DNA from: Nostoc sp. UHCC 0702
GTDB taxonomy: Bacteria > Cyanobacteriota > Cyanobacteriia > Cyanobacteriales > Nostocaceae
Length of the DNA: 32,404 bases
Assembly (NCBI GenBank): GCA_017164015.1
Contig: CP071065.1
Span: forward strand, 8,555,001 to 8,587,404
Direction of reading: 5' to 3'
Position numbers and translations under genes: made by a program. This document shows positions 1 through 6,921 of the stretch, piece after piece (positions within the stretch are counted from its first letter, which is position 1; the number at the start of each line of letters is the position of its first letter). The notes beneath the pieces are model-generated. The model did not search any database. It saw nothing but the letters and a program-made list of their open reading frames with translations, and was not told the DNA's origin.

Positions 1-106
1 CTATCATATTTATTAATTTGCTCAGTTTGTTCTGGGTGAAATCTGATTTCTGCTCATGTTCCAGGTTATGTCAAAACATAATCAGAAAAGCTCAATCATC
101 AATTGA

Positions 107-1987
107 CTAAGTTCCTAACATTTGCAAGTTGTGCAAGGTGGCATACATTCCGCCTTGTTGCAATAATTCTTCATGGCTTCCCTGTTCTATTAATTCGCCT
201 CGCTTCAACACAAAAATTCGATCCACATTGCGAATTGTAGATAACCGGTGGGCGATAATTATAGCAGTGCGTTGCGTCAAAAGCTCGTTTAATGCTGATT
301 GAACTAAAGCTTCTGTTCCTACATCCAAGCTAGCGGTTGCTTCATCCAATATCAAAATCTGGGGATTACGAATAGCTGCACGGGCAAAGGCTAAAAGTTG
401 CTTTTGTCCACTAGAAAGATTTGTGCCCCGTTGTCGCAGTTGAGTATCATATCCTAAAGGCAATTGTTCAATAAAACTGGCAATGTTTGTTTTTTGTGCA
501 GCTTCTTGAATTTCTTCAAAACTGTAGCGATCGCCTAGTGTAATATTACTTTTGACATCACCAGCAAACAAAAAACCTTCTTGCAAAATCACTGCCATAT
601 AGCGTCGCAATTCTGCCTGTGGCAAGTCCCGAATATCGACGCCATCAACTAAAATGCGTCCAGTAGTGGGTTCGTAGAGGCGGCACAAAAGACGAATAAT
701 TGAAGTTTTACCAGCACCAGTAGGGCCTACTAATGCGATTTTTTCACCAGGATGAATAGTGAAATCTAAGTCTTTGATCACATAATCATCATCCTTGTAA
801 GCAAACCAGACATGTTCAAAGCGAATTTCTCCCAATTCTGGCGCGGTATTGAGGTCTTTTGCTTCCAGATTGGCTTCTATCTCGTCTATATAGCCAAATT
901 GAGAATCAAATATTGAAAACCGGGGATTGCCGCGATCGCGTATTTCTATGGGTTCATCCAATATATCATTGACGCGTTCAATGGCAGTAAACCCAGATTG
1001 AATCACAGTGAATTGTTCGGCAAACTCCCTCAGAGGATCGAATAATCTCTGTGCATATAAAATGAATGCAGACAATGTACCAAAAGTCAGATTTTTGTCC
1101 AAAAGTAACCAACCACCTATCCACAGAACACCTGCAATAGCAATCAAGGCAATCCATTCTAAGGTTGCGGAAACAGCTGCATCATAAAAAATGGTTTTAT
1201 CTGATTGTTGGGTGTAGCGTTTATTGGTGTTCCGAAACATTTGGGCATTAAATTTTTCTCGTTGGAACAATTGCACTACATTAATGCCGACTATATTTTC
1301 TTGTAGCTGAGAGTTAAGGATAGAAAGTTCTTCGCGAACTTTATAGTTGGCTTGGCGATACTGCTTTTGTAAGTTATTAATTATCAAAGTTATGGGCAAC
1401 AAAATTAACAGCAGCAAGCAAGCTAGTTGCCATTGGATAGAAAACATCAAGCCAGCGATCGCTAGCATGGTGAACAAATTAGATATAATGCCGATCGCCC
1501 CAGTGGAAAAGACTTCTCCTAAGACTTCCACATCACTGGTGAGTCTAGTAATTAATTTACCTACGGGCGTCCGGTCAAAAAAACGCACTGCTAGAGATGT
1601 TACATGATTAAATAAGTCTTGGCGAATTGCTGCCGTGATATTTTGCCCGATTTTCTGTAGTAGATAACCCTGAAAACTTGTTAATACCAGCCGTATCAGA
1701 ATCGCACTCAGCAATAATGCTTGCAGGATATTTAACCCTTGCCCCAAGGGGCGATTTCTGAAAAACTCGTATGCACTCGGTTCTTTGCGAATTAGAGAGA
1801 TAATCTGTCCCACTAGCAATGGTTGTACGGCATTAGCGACAGCAACCAGTACAACTATAAACAGTGCTAGGGCTAATAGTCTTCCATTCTTACGGGCATA
1901 GGGTAATAATCGCAGGAATAACCGCCAGTCATTGGTACGCCAACGGTCTTTTTTGTAAGATTTTTTGACAGATTGGTAGATGCTCAT
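107..1987 (-). CDS. ABC exporter, fused permease and ATPase (MdlB/MsbA-like)
   Basis: A 626-residue half-transporter of the type IV exporter class, expected to act as a dimer in the cytoplasmic membrane. Residues about 20-330 form the membrane domain with hydrophobic segments near 37-57, 90-110, 165-205 and 275-297. The nucleotide-binding domain follows from about 385: Walker A GPTGAGKT (421-428), signature LSSGQ (524-528), Walker B ILILDE (544-549) and a switch histidine in IIAHR. A linker of about 40 residues (345-385), acidic in its second half, separates the domains. The ATG at 1987 has no strong ribosome-binding site, but the N-terminus fits the family. It stands alone: the next gene is divergent and only the 3' flank lies to its left. 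The substrate (lipid, peptide or drug) cannot be told from the sequence. Confidence 0.93.
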   Translation of the reverse strand: MSIYQSVKKSYKKDRWRTNDWRLFLRLLPYARKNGRLLALALFIVVLVAVANAVQPLLVGQIISLIRKEPSAYEFFRNRPLGQGLNILQALLLSAILIRLVLTSFQGYLLQKIGQNITAAIRQDLFNHVTSLAVRFFDRTPVGKLITRLTSDVEVLGEVFSTGAIGIISNLFTMLAIAGLMFSIQWQLACLLLLILLPITLIINNLQKQYRQANYKVREELSILNSQLQENIVGINVVQLFQREKFNAQMFRNTNKRYTQQSDKTIFYDAAVSATLEWIALIAIAGVLWIGGWLLLDKNLTFGTLSAFILYAQRLFDPLREFAEQFTVIQSGFTAIERVNDILDEPIEIRDRGNPRFSIFDSQFGYIDEIEANLEAKDLNTAPELGEIRFEHVWFAYKDDDYVIKDLDFTIHPGEKIALVGPTGAGKTSIIRLLCRLYEPTTGRILVDGVDIRDLPQAELRRYMAVILQEGFLFAGDVKSNITLGDRYSFEEIQEAAQKTNIASFIEQLPLGYDTQLRQRGTNLSSGQKQLLAFARAAIRNPQILILDEATASLDVGTEALVQSALNELLTQRTAIIIAHRLSTIRNVDRIFVLKRGELIEQGSHEELLQQGGMYATLHNLQMLGT

Positions 1988-2064
1988 AGTAAGAGCATTA
2001 TAGTAATTTTTGCAACAGGAAAAAGACGTTTTTTAATGTAACATTCGCATCTAGCATTAATACC

Positions 2065-2598
2065 ATGCCTGAGATAGAAACTGCAAGACTGCAATTCAGA
2101 CATTTTACTGTAGATGACTTCGATGATTTGCTTCGCCTCTACAGCGATGCAGAAATTATGAGGTATTTGTCACCCAGAACTAAAGAACAAACACAGGCAA
2201 GTTTACACAAACATATTCAACATTGGCAAGAATACAACTTCGGAATGTGGGCAGTCATACATAAAGATAGCGGTAAAATGATTGGCCGCTGTGGCTTGGG
2301 TTTCTTAGAAAACACCCCAGAAATTGAACTTGGTTATGTGTTTGACAAATCTTATTGGAAAATGGGATTAGGGACAGAAGCTTCTGTGGCTACTTTAAAG
2401 TATGGATTTTGGCAGGTAAAGCTTGATCGTATAGTCGCGATCGCTCAACCTCAAAACATCGCTTCAGTGCGTATATTTGAGAAAATAGGCATGAAGTATG
2501 AGAAAGATGCCCGCTTTTACAACTTCGATGTAGTGTATTACGCTGTAGCACGTCAAGATTGGCAACCAAACGATTCTCTGTATATTCTGCGAAAGTGA
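2065..2598 (+). CDS. GNAT family N-acetyltransferase (RimJ/RimL-like)
   Basis: A 177-residue protein with the layout of the RimJ/RimL branch of acetyl-CoA-dependent N-acetyltransferases. It opens with the strand ETARLQFRHFTVDDFDDL. It then has the GRCGLGFL and EIELGYVFDKSYWKMGLGTEA segment, which holds the acetyl-CoA pyrophosphate-binding loop (Q/R-x-x-G-x-G/A variant KMGLGTEA, near residues 107-114). The NIASVRIFEKIGMKYE motif near 130-145 is the usual C-terminal cofactor-side signature. It starts at an ATG 77 bp from the divergent ABC exporter gene, so the two may share a promoter region. The acceptor could be a protein N-terminus, an antibiotic or a small metabolite; nothing in the context decides. 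Confidence 0.9.
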   Translation: MPEIETARLQFRHFTVDDFDDLLRLYSDAEIMRYLSPRTKEQTQASLHKHIQHWQEYNFGMWAVIHKDSGKMIGRCGLGFLENTPEIELGYVFDKSYWKMGLGTEASVATLKYGFWQVKLDRIVAIAQPQNIASVRIFEKIGMKYEKDARFYNFDVVYYAVARQDWQPNDSLYILRK

Positions 2599-2637
2599 AC
2601 TACCCCTAGTTTCGCAAGGCGTCAAATCTAGAAGAAG

Positions 2638-3258
2638 TTATGCAAATGCAGCTTGAAAAATCTCTTGAGCGGTTAAATTCAATTCTGGGAAAGTTAGTGA
2701 TATTATAGTTTGCCCGCCTTGAAACTGGCTGACTTGATATTCACCTTCTACCAAACTGTAAATTGATATAGTTGGCTGTTTGGGATTGCCAATAAATCGT
2801 CTACCACCATTAGCTGCATAATCAACAATCCAATATTCTGGAATACCTACCGCTTCATAGTCAGCTGCTTTTTTTAAATAATCATCTCTCCAGTTAGTAC
2901 TAACTACCTCTACAACCAATGGAATGGATGCTGCTTGACTAGCAGTCGATTCTTTTTTCCACAAAGGTTCATTAACTAAATTAATACGATTTAATATCAG
3001 CACATCTGGTGAATAAGCTGATTCGCCATCTAATGGTTTGACGAAGGCTGTTTTGGGGATAAAATAAGGAAGATTTAAGCGACTATATTCTAAAGTGAAT
3101 TTTGTCGCTAAAAAACCGACTACCTCTTCATGGTCGCCTGTAGGTGGTGGCATTTCAATAATTACTCCGTCGTGCAGTTCATAACGTAGTTGTGGAGTTT
3201 CTGGATACCAGGCAACGAATTCATTAAATGTAACTAGTTTACCTAAAGCTTGAGCCAT
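2638..3258 (-). CDS. Uma2 family (DUF820) PD-(D/E)XK nuclease-like protein
   Basis: A 206-residue protein of the Uma2 family, which is greatly expanded in cyanobacteria and has a restriction-endonuclease-like fold. Visible family marks are LRYELHDGVIIEMPPPTGDHEEVVG near the N-terminus, SPDVLIL near the middle, LVVEVVSTNWRDDYLKKAADYEAVGIPEYWIVD with the acidic and lysine residues of the presumed active site, and the C-terminal FPELNLTAQEIF. Natural substrates of the family are unknown. The start is fixed by a clear AAGGAG at 3264-3269, about 5 bases before the ATG. A MITE-like element ends just upstream of this ribosome-binding site, so the original promoter has probably been displaced. Confidence 0.9.
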   Translation of the reverse strand: MAQALGKLVTFNEFVAWYPETPQLRYELHDGVIIEMPPPTGDHEEVVGFLATKFTLEYSRLNLPYFIPKTAFVKPLDGESAYSPDVLILNRINLVNEPLWKKESTASQAASIPLVVEVVSTNWRDDYLKKAADYEAVGIPEYWIVDYAANGGRRFIGNPKQPTISIYSLVEGEYQVSQFQGGQTIISLTFPELNLTAQEIFQAAFA

Positions 3259-3270
3259 AAGCTCTCCTTA

Positions 3271-3454
3271 TATCAAGTTCGGGTGATTACTTATAATAAA
3301 ATCTATCAATGTAGGTTGGGGAGCCACTTGCACTCATTGGGTTCCCGGACAGTAGCCTAGTGGCGTTTGAATGATAGTGAAATCCAACATGAAAATATAT
3401 CTTGTGTTGGGTTTCGTTCCCACAGATATTATAAGTTTTTAACCGAACATGATA
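3271..3454. mobile_element. MITE-like element, family A copy 1
   Basis: A 184-bp non-coding element with imperfect terminal inverted repeats. The left end reads TATCAAGTTCGGGTGATTAC and continues CTTATAAT. The right end, read inward on the other strand, is TATCATGTTCGGTTAAAAAC, then CTTATAAT. It is flanked on both sides by TTA (3268-3270 and 3455-3457). The interior contains further short inverted segments and no reading frame. The same ends occur at 23566 and 24490. Confidence 0.75.
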
Positions 3455-3500
3455 TTAAACAGTAATTTTAAGTAGGTAGTGCAATTAAATATGAATACAT

Positions 3501-3565
3501 TCAAAGTTTGTAGTGAGCGCTTCAGCGTTGAGTACCAAAGCTAAAGCTCTGACTACAAACTTTGA
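3501..3565. terminator. Long hairpin 3' of gor; repeat element, possible terminator
   Basis: A perfect 14-bp inverted repeat, TCAAAGTTTGTAGT at 3501-3514 and its complement at 3552-3565, encloses a partly self-complementary loop (GAGCGCTTCAGCG...). It lies 15 bp past the stop of the minus-strand glutathione reductase gene. It could end that transcript or protect its 3' end, but there is no clean U-run, and its form suggests a dispersed hairpin repeat. Confidence 0.45.
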
Positions 3566-3580
3566 TTTATTAACAATTAT

Positions 3581-4954
3581 TTAGCGCATAGTGACGAATT
3601 CTTCAGCAGAAGTAGGATGAATTCCTACGGTAGCGTCAAAGTTAGCTTTGGTAGCACCCATCTTAACAGCGATCGCTACCCCCTGAATAATCTCTGCCGC
3701 ATAGTTCCCCACCATATGTGCCCCTAGTACCTGATCAGTTTTTCCATCAACCACTAACTTCATCATGGTTTTTTCATCTTTTCCAGGTATTGTATAGTAC
3801 ATCGACCGGAAACGACTGCGATAGATTTTAACTGCATCACCATACTTTTCTCTGGCTTCTGCCTCAGTGAGTCCGACGGTTGCAGCTTCTGGTGTTGAGA
3901 AGACGGCTGACGGTACATTTTCATAACTGATGGTGCGAGACTTGCCACCAAATACGGTGTCTGCAAACGCTCGACCTTCATTAATTGCTACGGGAGTTAG
4001 GTTAATGTTGTTCGTACAATCTCCCACTGCATAGATATTTTCTTCTGTTGTACGGCTATATTTATCAACTACAACTGCCCCATCATGAAGTTTAACTTTA
4101 GTATTTTCTAAACCGAGGTTTCGTGTATTTGGTTTACGACCAACCGCAGCTAAACTTACAGCATCAGTAACTATTGTCTCTTCAGATTTATCATCTCCAC
4201 GAACTATAACCTTCACCCCTTCGGCGGTTTTGTCAATGGCAATCAGTTGAATATTGTTGAAAATACGAATTCCATGATTCACCATTCCCTGTTGTACTTC
4301 AGTTCGCAAATCTTCATCGAAACCGCGCAAAATCTTGTCACCGCGAAGAACTAGGGTAACTTCAGTTCCTAGTCCGTTCAAAATGGAGGCAAATTCTGTA
4401 CCAATATAACCTCCACCCAAAATCACCATGCGCTGGGGCTGTTCCTTAAGGTGGAAAATATCATCGGAGGTTATCGCGTGTTCAATTCCCAAAATGTTTG
4501 GCTTAATGGGATGTCCACCCACGGCAATCAAAACTTTGTCTGCTGTTACTTGGCGTTGGCGTAGCCCCCCGGAGGCATCGCCAACTAAAATTGTATGGGC
4601 ATCAACAAATTTGCCGTATCCCTGCAAAACTTCCACCTGGGAATTATCCAGCATTTTTTGATAAATCCCATTCAGGCGATTCACATCATTGTTGACTGCT
4701 GTAATCATCTTTTCCCAATCCAAAGAACTTTGGACGGGACTCCAGCCGTATGCTTGAGCTTCCTCAAACAAAACAGGAAATTGGGAAGCGTAAAGCATTA
4801 ACTTTTTGGGGACACAGCCACGATTGACGCAGGTTCCACCTAATCGGTCAAACTCAGCAATCCCTACCTTTGCACCATATTCTGCTGCTCGTCTGGCAGT
4901 TGCAATACCACCAGAACCTGCACCAATTACAAATAGGTCGAAGTCGTAGTTCAT
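3581..4954 (-). CDS. gor: Glutathione-disulfide reductase
   Basis: A 457-residue FAD-dependent pyridine nucleotide-disulfide oxidoreductase that reduces oxidised glutathione with NADPH in the cytoplasm. The FAD site is GAGSGG (11-16). The redox-active disulfide is GGTCVNRGCVPKK (C42 and C47), the form typical of glutathione reductase rather than dihydrolipoamide or mercuric reductase. The second nucleotide fold is ILGGGYIGTEFA, followed by VTLVLRGDKILRGFD, a glutathione-reductase-like segment. AVGRKPNT and the FAD-contacting YAVGD motif are present. The C-terminal HPTSAEE supplies the catalytic histidine (H446). An upstream GGGGGA precedes the ATG. It lies next to a peroxiredoxin and a PerR-type regulator, which makes a compact peroxide-defence block. 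Confidence 0.95.
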   Translation of the reverse strand: MNYDFDLFVIGAGSGGIATARRAAEYGAKVGIAEFDRLGGTCVNRGCVPKKLMLYASQFPVLFEEAQAYGWSPVQSSLDWEKMITAVNNDVNRLNGIYQKMLDNSQVEVLQGYGKFVDAHTILVGDASGGLRQRQVTADKVLIAVGGHPIKPNILGIEHAITSDDIFHLKEQPQRMVILGGGYIGTEFASILNGLGTEVTLVLRGDKILRGFDEDLRTEVQQGMVNHGIRIFNNIQLIAIDKTAEGVKVIVRGDDKSEETIVTDAVSLAAVGRKPNTRNLGLENTKVKLHDGAVVVDKYSRTTEENIYAVGDCTNNINLTPVAINEGRAFADTVFGGKSRTISYENVPSAVFSTPEAATVGLTEAEAREKYGDAVKIYRSRFRSMYYTIPGKDEKTMMKLVVDGKTDQVLGAHMVGNYAAEIIQGVAIAVKMGATKANFDATVGIHPTSAEEFVTMR

Positions 4955-5049
4955 GTGTCCCCCAAGGTTTATATTTTTAATAGGAGCGCTCAGCTAACTG
5001 TGCAATCCTAAATGATGTAAATGTATGAATGATCAAATTGTCGCCAAAG

Positions 5050-5598
5050 TTACGCAGCGATAGCAGTTTTAGCTTGTTTCAAGTAAGCTAACATGGTATC
5101 TGCATCTGATACTTCAAACGGATCACTGGCACAGTTGTCGTCGAAACCTGGCTCAATGAAAATCTTTTCGATTTTGCCGTCATCAACTACCATTGAGTAG
5201 CGCCAAGAACGCATTCCAAAGCCAATATTCGACTTATCGACTAACATCCCCATTTTGCGGGTAAACTCACCATTACCATCAGGCAGCAAGAAAACATTTT
5301 CAGCTCCTTGCTGTTTACCCCATTGGAACATGACAAAGGCATCGTTAACAGAAATACAAATTACCATGTCAATTCCCAAAGATCGGAATTCTTGATAAAG
5401 TTCCTCATAACGGGGAAGGTGCGACGTAGAACAAGTAGGAGTAAAAGCCCCAGGTAGTGAAAACACAACAACACGCTTCCCACCGAAAATCTCTTGACTG
5501 GTGCGGTCTTGCCAACGAAAAGGATTAGGCCCAGCAATAGACTCATCACGCACACGGGTTTTGAATACAACGTCGGCAACTCTCTGGATCACAGCCAT
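5050..5598 (-). CDS. Type II (Prx5-like) peroxiredoxin
   Basis: A 182-residue thiol peroxidase that reduces hydrogen peroxide and organic hydroperoxides, regenerated by thioredoxin, glutaredoxin or glutathione. The peroxidatic site is PGAFTPTCS (C56). A further cysteine at 156 (DDNCASDPFEVSDADT) matches the C-terminal position seen in some Prx5-type proteins, and C81 is also present. An in-frame upstream start at 5637 would add 13 residues, but the ATG at 5598 has a strong AGGAGG 6-7 bases upstream and gives the usual family N-terminus, so I use it. The gene is divergent from the PerR-type regulator at 5786. A 7-1-7 palindrome in the shared interval suggests peroxide-responsive control. Confidence 0.93.
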   Translation of the reverse strand: MAVIQRVADVVFKTRVRDESIAGPNPFRWQDRTSQEIFGGKRVVVFSLPGAFTPTCSTSHLPRYEELYQEFRSLGIDMVICISVNDAFVMFQWGKQQGAENVFLLPDGNGEFTRKMGMLVDKSNIGFGMRSWRYSMVVDDGKIEKIFIEPGFDDNCASDPFEVSDADTMLAYLKQAKTAIAA

Positions 5599-5651
5599 AA
5601 TAAACCTCCTAATCAATTTGGGGACGATTAATAACATTGGGCGGTTAAAAC

Positions 5652-5666
5652 TCAGAATAATTCTGA
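5652..5666. promoter_or_regulatory. Per/Fur-box-like palindrome
   Basis: TCAGAATaATTCTGA is a perfect 7-1-7 inverted repeat, the architecture of Per and Fur boxes. It lies 54-68 bp upstream of the peroxiredoxin start and 120 bp upstream of the PerR-type gene. The rest of the interval is very AT-rich and includes an ATTATAAT half-site-like segment near 5745. Confidence 0.6.
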
Positions 5667-5785
5667 TTTAATAAATATTCAATAGTTATATATACTTAAA
5701 CAAAATAAAAATTAAAACTTGAGATAGATACATTAATACAAAGCATTATAATAAATCACACGAACTATCAAATCTAGCAGCAACT

Positions 5786-6208
5786 ATGCAGCAACAAGCA
5801 AACGCAATTGTTCAAACCTTAAAATCTAAGGGTTTGAGGGTGACTCCTCAGCGGTTTGCAGTCTATGCAAATTTGTTATCTCGTGGAGATCACCCTACAG
5901 TTGAGCAAATCTTGACCGATCTCAACAAAGATTTTCCAGTTTCATCTCAGGCGACAATTTATAGTTCTTTACAAGCTCTTAGAGAAGTCGGTCTTGTGCG
6001 AGAAGTACTGTTAGAGGAAGGCGTTTCTCGCTATGACGCCCATGTTGAACCTCATCATCACTTCTGTTGTCGCCAATGCGGTGCAATTGAAGATATCGCT
6101 TGGGATACTTTTGAGTGTATACAGCTTAACAGTCTGCGTCCTGGTTTGCGTGGCGAATCCTATGAAGTAACGGTTCAGGGATTATGCGATCGCTGCAATA
6201 ATAAGTAA
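5786..6208 (+). CDS. perR: PerR-type Fur family peroxide regulator
   Basis: A 140-residue DNA-binding metalloregulator. An N-terminal winged helix (about 10-80, with RVTPQRFAVY and SQATIYSSLQALREVGLV) precedes a metal-binding dimerisation domain. Residues align one position offset from Bacillus subtilis PerR: H36, D84, H90, H92 and D103 for the sensing metal, and C95, C98, C134 and C137 for structural zinc. The aspartate at 103 (IEDI), where iron-sensing Fur proteins usually have glutamate, supports a PerR rather than a Fur role. In cyanobacteria such proteins are also called FurC. It should repress the divergent peroxiredoxin and itself until peroxide oxidises its histidine ligands. The functional class is well supported, the exact regulon is inference. 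Confidence 0.9.
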   Translation: MQQQANAIVQTLKSKGLRVTPQRFAVYANLLSRGDHPTVEQILTDLNKDFPVSSQATIYSSLQALREVGLVREVLLEEGVSRYDAHVEPHHHFCCRQCGAIEDIAWDTFECIQLNSLRPGLRGESYEVTVQGLCDRCNNK

Positions 6209-6246
6209 TATTTTATATAAATACTTGACAGCATCTGTGAGGTTTT

Positions 6247-6834
6247 ATGAGCATCCCATTATTAGAGCAGCCGACACAAGAAAAATGAGTAACTGTGCAT
6301 GGTGTTTCTTGGGAGAAATTTAAAATTATTTCAGCACAGCTAGAAAATAACCGAGAAGTCAGACTAATCTATTTAGCAGAGGTAATGGAGATTATTTCTC
6401 CTATTGGAGATCAACACGAGTACCTGAAAAGAACTCTCGGTTATTTGCTAGAAGCTTACATGAGAGAGAAAGGCATCCGCTTCTACGGTCGCGGTGGCTT
6501 TACCCTAGAAGAACCAGGGTATGCTTCAGGTACACCTGATGAGTCTTACTGTATTGGAAGCAATAAAGAAATACCGGACATTGTGATTGAAATTATCGTC
6601 ACCAGTGGAACTATTGACAGGAAAAATTTATACAAGCCTAAGAGAATACCTGAAGTTTGGTTTTGGAAATCTCATCAAATCCAAATATTCCGTTTGACCG
6701 AGCAAGGCGAATATAAAGAAGTAGACCGGAGTGGATTTTTTCTTGATTTAGACCCTGCTTTACTGCTGCGTTATATTGCTATGCCTGACCAGTACGATGC
6801 TGTGCAGGAATTTATTCAAATTGTCCGAAATTAG
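6247..6834 (+). pseudogene. Uma2 family (DUF820) gene with in-frame early stop
   Basis: The Uma2 reading frame is recognisable from an ATG at 6247 (MSIPLLEQPTQEK), then meets TGA at 6286-6288, and continues in the same frame as VTVHGVSWEKF to 6834. The downstream part (179 residues from a GTG at 6295) keeps the family core: YLAEVMEIISP, HEYLKRTLG, PDESY, PDIVIEIIVTSGTIDRKNLY and PEVWFW. The stop is one substitution from CGA (Arg). Either the gene is freshly inactivated, or it now starts at GTG 6295, where no good ribosome-binding site is visible, losing only a poorly conserved leader. Selenocysteine or other recoding is not expected in cyanobacteria. Confidence 0.75.
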
Positions 6835-6921
6835 CTAACTTGACCGTCTCACTAATTTAACGTCAATTGTATTGAGTATTAACCAGAATGACACTTCTAG
6901 CTATTGAATTTTAGCTTATTT

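Noticed and set aside
6286..6288. TGA as a selenocysteine or readthrough codon
   Set aside because: No selenocysteine machinery is expected in cyanobacteria, no hairpin element is evident, and the position is outside the conserved core.
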